DNA from: Agrocybe praecox
Lineage: Eukaryota > Basidiomycota > Agaricomycetes > Agaricales > Agrocybaceae
NCBI GenBank assembly: GCA_964017145.1
Contig: OZ024849.1
Location: forward strand, 1,364,001 to 1,428,000
DNA length: 64,000 nucleotides
Direction of reading: 5' to 3'
Part shown: piece after piece, positions 1 to 11,756 of the stretch
Layout of the letters: each line of letters begins with the position of its first letter
How positions within the stretch are numbered: position 1 is the stretch's first letter
The notes under the pieces: model-generated
The model's input: the letters and a program-made list of their open reading frames with translations, nothing else
Told to the model about the DNA's origin: nothing
Databases searched by the model: none
Position numbers and translations under genes: made by a program

Positions 1-336
1 TCTCCAACGCAGATGACTTCTTTTCGTCAAGCCATACATTGAAAACTCTGGGCGTGTCGACGAGGAAACTGGAAGGACCACCAATGGCCTTGTCTTCTGG
101 CTCTACCCCACGGGCCTGGATGCACCTTTCCATGAGGATCAGGAGGGTCAGATCCAACAGCACTGAACGCTGATCACTATCGAGTCTCGAGGCACCGATT
201 ACGACGTCGTACTCCAAAAGTCGATAGAAAGCTTGAGGCTGGAGGATGTCTCCGATCACGTCCACATCGCTGCCAACTAAGGCTCTCCGTTTGGCATCAG
301 CAAAATACCGGGAATGTTCCAATGTATTCTACCCAT
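1..336 (-). CDS. Partial gene of unknown function, running off the left edge
   Basis: The minus strand is open from about 336 to position 1 with a strongly coding-like composition. The translation is rich in Asp, Arg, Leu and Val (for example YFADAKRRALVGSDVDVIGD, then LLEYDVVIGASRLDSDQRS). There is no ATG at the upstream end; an in-frame TAG that could be the end of an intron acceptor (GGGTAG) lies just before it, so this is probably an internal or second exon. The downstream end is outside the window. I do not recognise the family; a transposon-encoded protein is possible because 337-2210 next to it is gene-poor. Confidence is for the presence of coding sequence, not for function. Confidence 0.5.
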
Positions 337-2210
337 CATAATGTATTACGATGTATTTTACCATTATTCTCAGTCTGTGAAATTATTTTGAGGGGTATAC
401 GACGACGCAGAAGTCTTCCGGCATGTTTAAAACGTATGGAATGCTTCTGTGCCTATTGGATTGGGATAGAATAATTTTCAGGGGGTTGCGATGTCAGTTA
501 GAATATCCACCAAATTCATTACGATTGATCCGAACTATTTTGCCGGTTTGGAATGCCGACCAGGCCGGCAGAGCTAATGGACCTAGTTTGGACCTGGGAC
601 GTTCAGTGTCATAAAGCCAGAATCACTACTTGTATCACCTAACTACTATCCTTACAATAATATGCTGACATCATGCATTCACTCAGCTGATAGTACCAAT
701 AATTGCATTGGAACCTTGCTCGATTTTGTCTAAGTAATGCGGTCACATGATGATTGCCGAACTTGCCGGCTTACTTTATTGACGTTCGATCCGAAAGTAC
801 GGTTTTGATGCTATCGCTTGGCCATCACTCTTTCTTCTCGACCACCACCACTGCCATCTTTCTGCCACCTACTACCGCGTCCCCTTCACACTCTTCTCAG
901 CTTACTCTGATTCTTTCAAGTTTTATTGGAGTATCCATCGCCCTTCAAGCTTCATCACGTACAAGGCGCCTCAATACTTTTGGTTAGCACACCTCGATTT
1001 TGGACGGGCTAATTATTGCGTCCGGGAAGGTATAGAATAGGGACGGATCTTCTCCTCTCAACATCTTCCTATGAATATTTGAGGTAAGTATCCCATGATT
1101 AATCAATTTTAGCGCATATATGCGCTTATTGGGTTTGGGTATCTCAGGTTCTGCATACATGAACACGAAATAAGGACCATAGGACTTCCTCTATCCTATA
1201 CTCTCCTTATCAGCTCATATATGCGTCAGTAATGTTTATTTTATGGTACCGACCCGCATATATGCTAATTTAACATCCAATTTTGCGCATATAGGCACGG
1301 ATACCCACGACTTTGGCCCAAAATTCGAAAATTCGTGAGTACACTATTCACCATCCGGATCGCCGTTGTTCGTGTCTTAAACCATACCTCATCTTGGCAG
1401 GTCCCCAACCAGGCAACAAATGTAAGTAATTCCGCTCTCCTGTGTGCCTCGTATCGCGAGCAAAACGCTGGCCACATTTCCTCTTTCTCTGCCGCTCACC
1501 ATTGACCGTATGGTGGTATAGTTACATATTATTAATTCCTATCGTCTCTGTAGTAGGTAGCATGAATATACTACTTGTTATCATATCCATTATGCCTAAT
1601 ATGTAACAGATGATATAAGTAAAATTCACAGCAATTTTCGCCAGAGAAAAAATCGCACATCTAGAGAATGATTTTGAAACACCGGAATTGTTCCGGCATT
1701 TATCAGCAATTGCCAGTGTTTTTAACCAGTTCCACATGGTTCTAACTGGACCTGGCATCGTGAACGTGACAAATATTCCATACTTTCTCTAATTCAGGAT
1801 TTTTCCGATGCAGGTCACAACTTGGCTACAAGGTTTGTGACGTTTTTGGACGTTTTTGATAGTTTATGAGGATTTCTTAGGGTTTATTTGGAGCCTGCGC
1901 TTTTGCTGATGACTTGAAGGGTCGGCCTTGGAGGTTGGAGAGGTCGATGATGGCGGCGCGGTGTTGGCTGATATTCCTACTGTTGCATTCCAAATGAGAT
2001 TGTTCATCGCTGAAGAGTATTCGGTTCGCATGGACTTGCATGTTGCAGGTCAAACGGCCTCTAGAGTCTTTCCGAGATTTGCTGTCTAACGTGGGCATTC
2101 ATCGTATGAAGGCTTCTATATTTTTTAATCCGGGATCCCTATAGCGGTCAAGTTTGGTAAGCTTCAGCTCGAGCACAAATATACGTGGCATACGGAAAAT
2201 TTCCACATGC
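337..2210. other. Intergenic region without a supported gene
   Basis: Only short ORFs with no recognisable domain occur here. Between 1110 and 1300 the motif ATATATGCG with palindromic extensions (AGCGCATATATGCGCT near 1111) occurs four times at about 40-100 bp spacing, which could mark an old mobile-element end. The minus ORF near 1877-2098 has some coding character but no recognisable motif. Confidence 0.4.
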
Positions 2211-3849
2211 CTAATGATTTCTTTCCAAAGTAGCCCAAGAGTTGACGGTGCAGGTGCATTCCCAAGTGGAGTTCATGATCACACTAGGAGAAATACAAGA
2301 CGCGACGATCTTCATATCCCCTTCGCAGGGATGACCTTCACCACAGCCACTTGCGCGCAACAAGCGAAGATAACGGACAGGCCAGGTGGGGTATTCGCGC
2401 GCCTTCATTCCAGCACAAAAATCTAGACGTGAATTCCAACAATCGGTGTCTCCGCTGGTTGTGAAATACATAATCGTCAGGGACTTCAGTCGAAGGAGTT
2501 TAGTTGATAGAATATCAAATGTCGCAGGGCATATTGAGTCGCAGACGTATGAGAGCTCTTCGAGTACACTTTCTCCATCGTACAGAGCGAGAGAATTCAA
2601 GATTTGAACAAGCTGTGCGAGTTTGATACTTGTTTCTGTCAAGAATAATTTCGTCAAGTTTGGGGTAACGGAGGAGAGTCTCGGAAGCAAAGATGCATCG
2701 TATCGGTCCCAAGGAGCGAGAAACCGAGTAGAGTAAGGTGCAATATTTTCCAACCCAATTGTCAAAGTGTGTAACTTGGGGAGGACGAGTTGTGAAAATG
2801 AACATATAGATTCCAAACCCGCTGGATCTTCTGTTAACCAAAGGGCATATGAATTGTCCGAAGAATGCACGATTGACGTTGTACGGGGCCGGCATTTTAT
2901 CACAAAAATCTCCAAGGTGGAGGAATGTATTGCGATGAATTTGGTGAAAGATTCCCTCTTTGAAAATGTGCGAGGATTCAGTAACGCAAGAAATTGCAGC
3001 TCCTTCAAGTTTGGGAACAAGGGAAGGTCATCGAATAATTGTCCAAGATGTTCGTTGACTGCCGATGATATAGAAAGGGAAGTGAGAATGGAGCAATGTG
3101 ATGCGAGGAAAGACCGGAAACCCTTCGTAGCCAAGGACCAATCCTCGGCATCAGCGGCATGGTCTCTTTGACGACTTGAAGAAATGTCTAACACCAGCTC
3201 TTCAAAGCCAGGAAAGGCGCTTGGATGGTTGGTGATGGTTTTAAGGAGGGGTGTCAATTTAGCGGGAGTGATGCCGAGGGAGAGTCTTTTGAGATTGGGT
3301 CCCATTGAGCCACCATTCCAAAGAGCTGATAGGAATGCGAGGAACGAAGGTGTTGCGACATCATCGTGGAGTACGATTGTTAGTTCCCGAAGGTTAGAGA
3401 ACCGATTGGTCACTTCTCCCCATGATCGGAAGGTTTGGCAAGCTTCGTCTCTAGAGTCTTTTGAAATTATGATAGACTTCAGATCCAGTAACTTTCGGCC
3501 AAGTTTACTGTAGAAGGACTCTTTCAGGTCGGCTTCATCTCGCGGCAGAGAATCTGGGCGGATGTGTAAGTGACGGACACGTTTTGCAATATCCGGATGC
3601 CTGGGATGATGTATGTTGCGTCAGAACCGGAGGAATATGGTAAAAAAACAATGACATATCGTACTGGAGTCGGGTCAAGAGCTTTGAAGTTGTCTCGTCG
3701 TGACAAGTGAGACGACATTCTTCGTAAATGTCATCCATTGCGAGCTCGAAGAGCGCCCGATTGACACCGATAAGCCCACGCAAAGCTGTACGAGGGAGGT
3801 ATGAAAGTATCTCTAGCCATAGTTCAATCGGCAAGTCGATGGTTGGCAT
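2211..3849 (-). CDS. F-box/LRR-like protein (paralogue 1)
   Basis: Two exons, 3849-3665 and 3600-2211, separated by a 64-bp intron, give a 524-residue protein. The N-terminus carries an F-box-like helix pair (LPIELWLEILSYLPR, residues about 6-20, then LIGVNRALFELAM). The rest has repeated leucine-rich segments such as LRELTIVLHD and FPNLKELQFL, typical of Agaricomycete F-box proteins that recruit substrates to SCF ubiquitin ligases. The start is the ATG opening the F-box. The splice is supported by the paralogue at 9271-10878, which has PNIAKHVRHIYIRP where this one reads PDIAKRVRHLHIRP straight across the junction. The two genes are in opposite orientation and flank the RhoGAP and membrane-protein genes. 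Ubiquitin-ligase function is inferred from the family. Confidence 0.8.
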
Positions 3850-4600
3850 ACTTTCGTTTTGAAACGGGTGTGTAAGTAAGGTCGCATAACTTTGTCCCTT
3901 TTTATGCTCCTAAGTAAGGCTGTGATGTATGTGATTCGCATGTCGGACTTGGGAAACATTCATAGCAGTTGTATATTCTGTCTGCCATGGTATGCTAAAT
4001 TAGTCTTTCGTCCCGATCATGTACTTGCAGCGATAAACCCTTTAGCCTTTCAGAGTTTGCCTGTTACTACACCAGCGACTGAATTGCGTCACTGACTTAT
4101 TCCTGAGGCAAAAAATCTCAAACACACGTACCCCAGGAATCCAGAGCATCCGTATATCTGTGTACTCGCATCCATCACAGCCTTTTTTTCAGTTGATATA
4201 AAAAACCAGCACCGAGTGAGATAAGCTAGTAATTTAACATTTGCCCTATCCAGTGTTGGTCGAATGCAAGATTGCAGGGCACGATAGACCACTTCGTAGT
4301 AAGAGTATCCCGATTCATATATAATTCCAGTTGGGTTGCTAAAGTTGAAGCTGCAAAGGAAGAAGAAAACAAAAGAGTCCTGAAAAAAAGAAAGTCTGTC
4401 GTCGACGGTCGGCGGTCGCAACTAAATTTCCACGATTCCAAAATAGGACTGAAAGGTCACGTGGATTATTGATGCCTAGCACGCGTAATTATTAACAAGC
4501 GTTGTGCGCAAATCGTAATTTGACCACCGCATCGACTTCACCAATTTACAGGGGATAGAGCAAGGTGACTATTATCCTCTAAGGATTTGTAATTCTAAGC

Positions 4601-7154
4601 ATGCCACCAACATCGCTCAACATAAAACAACGGCTGGCTGCGCTTTCCCTTGCGTCATCATCTAGCAACTCTCACGATGTGCGTTCCCCAATGAGCCCCG
4701 ACTCCAGGAGGAAGATTTTCAACACACCAACTTGGATGAAGAAGCCACAGCAGGCTTTCTCTAACAGTTCAAGAACACAATCTTATGGCACGGAGGAGAA
4801 AAGAATTGTACAAGAAGCGTTGGGAAAGATGATATTCCAAGCTGGGGTGGATTTCGAGTGAGTCTCAACAGTAACCATTTTTAAAAGACTCTTCGTTGTT
4901 GAAACAATCTCTTTAGGACAAGGCCAATGTACGATTGATTCCTTCTAGTATGCAGGGTCTAGATTGAAAGTTCCCTTGCAGGGTCGTTCTGAATGCTTCA
5001 GCTCTCCCAGATCCACAGGTGGTCTCCTACGACCTCCTGCTCACGTATGTCCACATACCAGCCGTCTAAACTCCTGTTGACAACGCAATTTTGTAGGCGG
5101 ATAATGTCTTATCTGGACCTCTATGGTAATTTCTCTGTCTATCTGCGCACATGGTTACTGATACCGGACAGTCGAAGCGGATTACACCGTCGTATTCTTC
5201 GCCGCAGGATCCAGGCATACGCCTAGTTGGAACTGGGTGTGGAAGGCGTATCGCAGTCTCAAGAGGAAGTACCGAAAGAACTTGAAACAATTGGTATGTC
5301 GTCGTCGTTATCCTTCAGGCACGAATTCATTTTTCCAAGTACATCGTGCATTCATCATTCTTCTCTAAAAGTTTGTTTGAATTTCACACTACACCGACAT
5401 GATCCTAATGCGGGTTTCAGTGTTGTTTTCCCTTGCTGGCGCGATAATCAGCCCAAAGTTCTTTCGAAAGTTGACGTATATTACGACCTTGTCGGAACTC
5501 GCGATGCATGTGCCTTTGACGCAAATCGACATCCCACCCGCCGTTTACCAGGAAAACCTCAAGTTCGAACGGAAGATTACCATGCCCACTCCCGCACGTT
5601 CTGATCTTTTTGGTGTTCCCCTTGAAGATATCATGGGTTACGAGGGCGAAAAGGGTGGCATCCCGAGAGTTGTAAAGGATGCAATCCAGTTTCTGAGGGA
5701 TACAGGTGTGTAATATCTATGGTATCTATATATCAAGCTCTTACATCTCAAATCAGGCATGCAGGAAGAAGGCCTGTTCAGACGATCCCCATCTTCCTCT
5801 CTTCTGAGAGCAGCGCAAGAAGCTTACGATCGCGGAAATGTGGTTTCTCTAGACACATTTGGCGACCCCCACCTCGGAGCCGTTTTATTGAAGAAATACC
5901 TCAGAGACCTTCCTGAGCCGCTCTTCCCAGAGACGATGTACCCCATAATCAGACGGTGTCCACTGCCTTCTGGCTCCAGGGACGAGGAAGGGGAGATGAC
6001 AAGTGTGCAGTACATCCGTGAAATCATACTTCCTGAGCTGGTTCCCTGTGCTTATATCCTTCTATCGCAAATCCTGCGTGAGTACTCTTTCGGCTGCGAG
6101 TGCCATTTATATTTCTCATTATTTAAATATAGATCTCCTCCATGATGTCTCGCTACGAAGCGCGTCTAACAGAATGGACGCTACGAACCTCGCTATAGTG
6201 ATATGTCCTAACCTTGTCAAGGGTTCGAACCCGATGCGCGACGTTATGATGTGTGGTGTGTCTATGGGCTCTGGCGCTTCATCGAGCACGAGCACAGACT
6301 CATTAGCCAACTCCGGTCTGTCGAACTCGCCATCGTTATTGTCCCATTCGGATACAGCGGATACAGCGACGCTTGGGATGGTGATAACACTCTGCATACG
6401 CAGGTACTATGAGATATTTGATGAGGTTGTAGACCGTAGCGAGGCTGTCGCGCCGTGGCGCGCGATGAGGAACAATCTGGAGGCTGGGAGCTCCGAATCG
6501 CTATATGTCTTGGGAGGGGACGACGAGGACGACGAAATTGATGACGATCCCTTTGCTGGCCCTTCGAGCTCACATTCAAATACCAACCCCTGTCCGCCTA
6601 ACTACAATCATACTACTAAGCGACACAGGAATACACTGTCAAATGGGAGCAACCGGACTTACATCCCAGCTACACGGTCGGTATTTGGTGATGCGTCTAC
6701 GTCTTCGCCCTCTGCGTGGAGCGGGAATGGGAGCGTCACGATAACAGGGTCAAGCTCAGGAACTTTACGCGCCACGCACGGAAAAGCCAAATCGCTCGTC
6801 AGCATCGATAGGAACAGTGGTGTGCTAGGGCACTTGGGTCATGGTACGATGAGGAAGAATGGATCAATATCAATAGGCAGGGGAGCGACGAAGAAAGGAT
6901 CAGGGGCAGCTGTGGAAGCTGTGGGCGTCATTGCCGAAGGCTTCTTTACACCTCCTGCTGGTGTACCACCCGTTCCGAAAATGGGCTCTCAGAGACCGGC
7001 ACCTCCGCCTCCGAGAAATTTGGAGGATAATCAGACAACGACCACGCCATTGTCACGGGATTCTGGCGGACAGAATGGGGTGGAAGAAACAGGGGATGAG
7101 GAGCGGGTGCTAACTGTTGGGGAGAGAAGAAAGTTGTTTGAAGGTCGATCATGA
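4601..7154 (+). CDS. Rho GTPase-activating protein with CRAL-TRIO (Sec14-like) domain
   Basis: Nine exons (4601-4857, 4917-4928, 4982-5044, 5097-5125, 5172-5293, 5340-5370, 5421-5705, 5757-6077, 6133-7154) sum to 2142 bp and close in frame at 713 residues. Residues about 88-200 form a CRAL-TRIO domain of the p50RhoGAP type (YTVVFFAAGS, then LSELAMHVPL). Residues about 235-450 form a RhoGAP domain. The arginine finger is in GLFRRSP (Arg about 275), followed by LKKYLRDLPEPLFP and by NLAIVICPNLV. The C-terminus is a low-complexity Ser/Gly/Pro tail with a PPPP segment. By family, it stimulates GTP hydrolysis on a Rho/Cdc42-type GTPase, with the Sec14-like part binding lipid or membrane, as in human p50RhoGAP and yeast Ecm25. 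Exon 2 is only 12 bp, and intron 5 uses an AAG acceptor. Confidence 0.9.
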
Positions 7155-7476
7155 CGTGGGATGGCGTGGTGGCTATTATTGGATTTTTCTTAGGTTTCGT
7201 CTCTTGCATCTCTTGCCTGCTGGATCATTTATGCTCTTCTCCTTCATTGTTGCTATTCGAGTATTACATATACCCTGACCGGTCAGAACATTTTTATACA
7301 AATGTATAATGTGCATTATCTTGTGTGATTAATCCTACCTGTAGGCTGCCACGAGCGCTTAATTAAACGCCCCTCCAGGTGGAGCTTGTTTGTACTAAAT
7401 GCGCAGCATACAAGGCTCGCGTATATATTTCCTAACAGAATTACAATAGAAACAACTCTATGTGTCCCATCGCGCA
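7155..7476. other. Convergent intergenic region (3' ends)
   Basis: This holds the facing 3' ends of the RhoGAP gene (+) and the membrane-protein gene (-). It is AT-rich with no ORF or repeat that I can support. Confidence 0.5.
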
Positions 7477-8224
7477 TTATGCAAATGAGCAGCTAGTGGA
7501 GGTGGTGTATCTGTTGGGAGTTAATATGACCATTTTCTCGAAAACAAAAATGAAGCACGAACGTGTATCCTCTTCCATCCCGTCCACCGGTAGTTTCTCT
7601 GAGTACGCAGGGACAGGCGACGGATAATGCATACTCTCCATATCAATGCCCAATCCCAATCCCTGTCCTTGTGAAACAGACAGCCGACGAATGGTACCAG
7701 CCCTTTTCTGCTCCAGAACCGGTCTGGGAACAGAAGCGCCGTTAAATTGGGAGTCTTTGCTTATGAGCGAATTGTCTATGGTGTTCACGACGTGGTACGG
7801 GTCGATCGCAGTTGAAGGACAGTGGTAGTTACTCTCCCCTTTGGAGTTTGACCCGTAATGTTCATGGGAATAAACGGGTAAGTGGTCGTTCGAGTTGCTG
7901 GATGGATAAGGTAGGTCCAGATGATAGCTGCGCTTTCGCTTGATTCCCTTTGAAGCTGACCTAGTTTTCGAGGCACGCTTGGACGAATATACCTTGTAAA
8001 ATACTAAGCCAATGACTAGGAATAAGAGAGCTGAAAGCAAAGAATTGCTTCAGTGTGTGTGTGGTTAATAAAAAAAATAAGTGCTTACACCAAACGACGA
8101 TATCGACCGGACACCACTTCACCCAAGACGAGCTACTGCATGTATTGTCAAAATAGGCCATTTGATTCGTCGGTGATTCCAGTGGGTGGGCTTGATCGCG
8201 TTGTTGTAAAGGGTAGATATGCAT
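7477..8224 (-). CDS. Predicted single-pass membrane protein, function unknown
   Basis: Two exons (8224-8089 and 8030-7477) are joined over a 58-bp intron with a GTAAGC donor and a TTTCAG acceptor, giving 229 residues. One hydrophobic helix lies at about residues 40-58 (DIVVWSLLFLVIGLVFY) and is followed by a basic cluster (SSKRASKTRSASKGIKRKR). The short N-terminal part, with a cluster of Cys and Ser, would therefore face the lumen or exterior by the positive-inside rule. The splice falls inside the helix and joins it seamlessly, which supports the model. The tail is polar and low-complexity (PSSNSNDHLP, GQGLGLGIDM). No enzyme motif is visible. An in-frame TTG lies 5 codons upstream, but the first ATG is at 8224. 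Confidence 0.6.
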
Positions 8225-9270
8225 CCCTGAGTTGTGCAAGTATTGTGATAGGAGATATGGACGATTCAGGCAGACAAAAAGGAGTGAATCAAATATCAGG
8301 ACGGTGATTTAAGCCACAAGCACAACTGAAAAGAGCGAGTTGGAGAACTTGAAAGCGGTACTAAGCGAGATTTAAGAATAGCGGAAAGCAATACACGACT
8401 CAAGAGGAGTGCTTTCGTTAGATGTGCACCAGGCGCGTCGATTATAATGGTGGATGACAAGGAAGAGGCTGGATATTATTTCTTTGTGGACTAATATATC
8501 AGATCGGACGTGGCTCCCTCTGTTGCTTTGAGACTTCCGGCCGGCCGCTATATCTTCTGAGACTATATCACCTAGTAAAGATATACAGTATACATATAAC
8601 TGAATATTAAAATACATTGAAGATGAAGATTATTCTCATTGTGATTCGTAAGGCTCAGGTGCTTCGAAAAATTTGAAAGGTAGTTTCATGAATATTAAAT
8701 GTGAATTTCCCAAATATTATATGTCTCGCTCATGCACAACCAGTCATACTATCACTTTTAATCGGTTTGGGTGCGACCAGGGGTTGGTTGAACTCGAATT
8801 CACGCGACGCGTTTTGTAAGGTCACGTGCATTCTTTTTCGCGGGCCCATTTGCTAAGTGCTTTGCACATTGACAATGCAATCGTGATGGTTTCCAAGTTC
8901 TTTCTACCTCCATCACTTCGGTACATGCCACTCTGCTTCATCTGCTGCTTTGAATCGTAATCATGGATCAGTGATTCGGTTACAGCTACCTCTGGACAAG
9001 GTCATGCTTGATACGGAGATTCGAAATCCTGCATGCAACCAGCAGAACCGATTTTAGCTAAGCACAGTTCCAGGCTTTGCCAGACGTCACATCGTTGAGC
9101 GCTCTCGGGAGCGTCAACAAAGCTTCAAGCTGTCAACATACTGCCATCCTACCTTCTCGCGCACATTTATCAATTTGTCAGTGACCTACAATCTATGCAG
9201 TGCAAGCAACACCGCCTTTATTTTGCTATATAGGAGCTGGTTGCTTCCAACGTGAAGATATAGCACCGAC
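8225..9270. other. Intergenic, divergent promoter region
   Basis: This lies between the divergently transcribed membrane-protein gene and the second F-box gene and should contain both promoters. No ORF here has a domain or family resemblance. Confidence 0.4.
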
Positions 9271-10878
9271 ATGGTCAATACCCCAGATTTACCGACGGAA
9301 ATTTGGCTGCAAATCATCTCGTACCTTCCTAGGACCGTTATACGGAACCTTATTGGCGTCAGCCGAGCATGTTTCGAGCTCTCGCTCCACAATATTTATG
9401 AAGAATTCCGACTGATTTCCGGGAATAAAGAAACCGTAAAGTCCTTAAATCAACTACGGTACTACTGCTGCTCTATCTTTGTCGTCTTTATTGCTGAACA
9501 TATAACCCAAATCAGGTATCCAAACATTGCAAAGCATGTTCGACATATCTACATCCGTCCAGCTTTCTTACCGGGACTCGACGAATATGTCGTAGCAGAA
9601 CAAGACCCTCCACATCTCGAGAAACCAGCAAGAAAGAAGCGGAGATTCTGTTCAAAGAAAAATAAACTTATTTCCAATGACCCGCGGGACAACAAGCAAG
9701 AATCGATGACTTCGATCTTGAGTCTTGCAGCAGAAGGGTTGGCGCAATGCACAAACCTCCAAGAACTAACGATCACACTGCACGATCACATCGCAACCCC
9801 CTTGTTCCTTTCTTTTATAGAAAATCTATGGGCCGGAAGCTCTATCGGAGCCAGTTTTAGGATACTCTCCGTCGACACCACCATCGCAAAACTTCCACTT
9901 CTTCTTTCGCTTTTGAACAAGCATTCAAAGGTCTTGCCAGATTTCGGAGAATTGGTGTTAAATATTTCCGTCAGCCGTTTTCCAAACGCTCGCGCAGATT
10001 GGCTCGCAGCTATGGAGCACGTCGGATCCTTTTTGAAGACACACCAAAGCACTATTACCTCCCTTTCAATCTCGTCGATGACCGCTTTTGATAACCTCGG
10101 GCATATTTTTGACGCTCTCCCGGTTTTTCCAAACTTGAAGAAATTCGAATTCCTAGCTGTGATGAACGCCACAACGTTTTCCAATACGGAGCCGCTCACG
10201 AAGTTTCTTGCGTTGCACGCTTCGACAATCCAGACAATTATTCTGAAGCCGCAGCCACGCTTTATGGGTTTTTATCTCTCTGACGACTCGTACAAAATCT
10301 GGCTTGCCAAGGAGGTTCCAGAAGACGAGGGGAAATGGCTCTCATTTACGCAACTTGTCTTTCCCAAAGCTCGGACACTCGAAATCGGATCGGAAAAGAC
10401 ATATGCACCGCTGTTCCCAAGTCTAACTCGTATCATGCCTCACCTCACCAAGCTCACAGTGACAAAGGCCTTTCTCGAATTCAAACAAATTTACCAGGTT
10501 ATCGACTCTCTAGCCGTCCACGACGGTCAAAGAATCCTCGAAGAGCTTTCCCTCGCCTGCTCCGTTTTGAGTGCTCGTCATTTCGACATGTTCTCGAGAA
10601 AACTTCCTCGATTGAGATCTTTGACAGTACTTTATCATCTTGCTGTCGGAGAGCAGAACTCTGGTGAATATAAATATCGCGGGCACCCGGGATTTGGCCT
10701 TGCGATGCAGGCGCGTTGCTATCCTGCTTGGCCTGTACGTTACCTTAGGCTGATGCACACAGATAGATGCGAAGAGGGTCACCCATACAAAGATGATATG
10801 AGAATCGTTGGACTGTCGATATCTCCGAACGTGGTCTTGGACGCTAAATGCACATGCAATTGCCGGGAGTTTGTTTAA
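9271..10878 (+). CDS. F-box/LRR-like protein (paralogue 2)
   Basis: The ORF is open for 535 codons, but a stopless 57-bp intron (9459-9515, GTACTA...CAG) very probably interrupts it. Removing it gives 516 residues and restores alignment with the paralogue at 2211-3849. The F-box-like start is LPTEIWLQIISYLPR at residues about 7-21, followed by LIGVSRACFEL. Leucine-rich segments follow (LQELTITLHD, FPNLKKFEFLAVMN). The shared C-terminal block reads YPAWPVRYLRLM here and YPTWPVRYLRLL in paralogue 1. As the retained intron keeps the frame, both spliced and unspliced transcripts could be translated. The role is inferred as SCF substrate adaptor. Confidence 0.8.
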   Translation: MVNTPDLPTEIWLQIISYLPRTVIRNLIGVSRACFELSLHNIYEEFRLISGNKETVKSLNQLRYYCCSIFVVFIAEHITQIRYPNIAKHVRHIYIRPAFLPGLDEYVVAEQDPPHLEKPARKKRRFCSKKNKLISNDPRDNKQESMTSILSLAAEGLAQCTNLQELTITLHDHIATPLFLSFIENLWAGSSIGASFRILSVDTTIAKLPLLLSLLNKHSKVLPDFGELVLNISVSRFPNARADWLAAMEHVGSFLKTHQSTITSLSISSMTAFDNLGHIFDALPVFPNLKKFEFLAVMNATTFSNTEPLTKFLALHASTIQTIILKPQPRFMGFYLSDDSYKIWLAKEVPEDEGKWLSFTQLVFPKARTLEIGSEKTYAPLFPSLTRIMPHLTKLTVTKAFLEFKQIYQVIDSLAVHDGQRILEELSLACSVLSARHFDMFSRKLPRLRSLTVLYHLAVGEQNSGEYKYRGHPGFGLAMQARCYPAWPVRYLRLMHTDRCEEGHPYKDDMRIVGLSISPNVVLDAKCTCNCREFV

Positions 10879-11756
10879 TACCCCTCTCGAACGACAGTGC
10901 GGCGGTAGTCTATATGTTATTGCGATCTAAGATCGAGTGTATTACTGAAAACCTGGACTATAGTAACTCACGTTCACTGTCTTATACCGCTTACTCCACG
11001 ACTTACTTTAGATATACCCTACTGATGCTACTTTACTAGTGTCTGGTGTGAAGTAACTTAACTCCTATCAAACCAGCCCATGTCGTCGGCTTTCGGATAT
11101 TGTTCCTAGTTGTCAACCGGTAAAAATAGTTCGTGGAAATTTAGTCATTCTCCTCATCAAGCGGCCGGTTGGTCCGCTGTGGCTGTGCTATAAATTTAAT
11201 GGGACTAGTACCGTAAGTTCTCTCTATTCAGTGTTCACCACCTTGTTTCCACAATGCTCAGCTTGTATGCCAAATCTCAGATAGTATTTCGGGCCTTCAA
11301 GCAAAGAATACTTTTGTGTAGTATGCAAGTGGAACTTGGACTATATTCATACTTGCACCGCTGGGAAACAAGGACCCCTCTTAGGTCTTCATTTGGATCC
11401 GACGGCGAGCCGCGACATATTTCAGTGATATGATATCATGGTATTCAAGCAAGACGAGGTCGGCTGCTTAGACAATGCTTCTCGGCGCGTTATTTTCGTT
11501 GTCGGGGCTCCCCAGGAGATAATGGATTCGGCGCCGAAAGGAATTGCTAAAGCAAGAAAGCATAATTGCCTCGCGTTTTTTGTTCCCACCTTTCCACGAC
11601 CTTGCGGTTGCGTGTTTGTTTATTTTCCACAGCGAATCAGTCACGACTCTGGACGAGCTTGGGAAGTAGCAGTGTTGCAGGACGGACACTCGTGGGCAGA
11701 CAAGGAGAAGGAAAGGAGCATAGGATACAAGGGCAGGAAGGAAGGAGGAACCATTC
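10879..11756. other. Upstream region of transporter copy 1
   Basis: The stretch from about 11455 to 11756 is closely matched by 31690-31981 upstream of transporter copy 2, so the segmental duplication includes the 5' flank. The first 550 bp show no supported feature. Confidence 0.5.

Noticed and set aside
2767..3513. Plus-strand ORFs over the first F-box gene
   Set aside because: Antisense shadows with no domain; the minus-strand gene has a paralogue supporting it.
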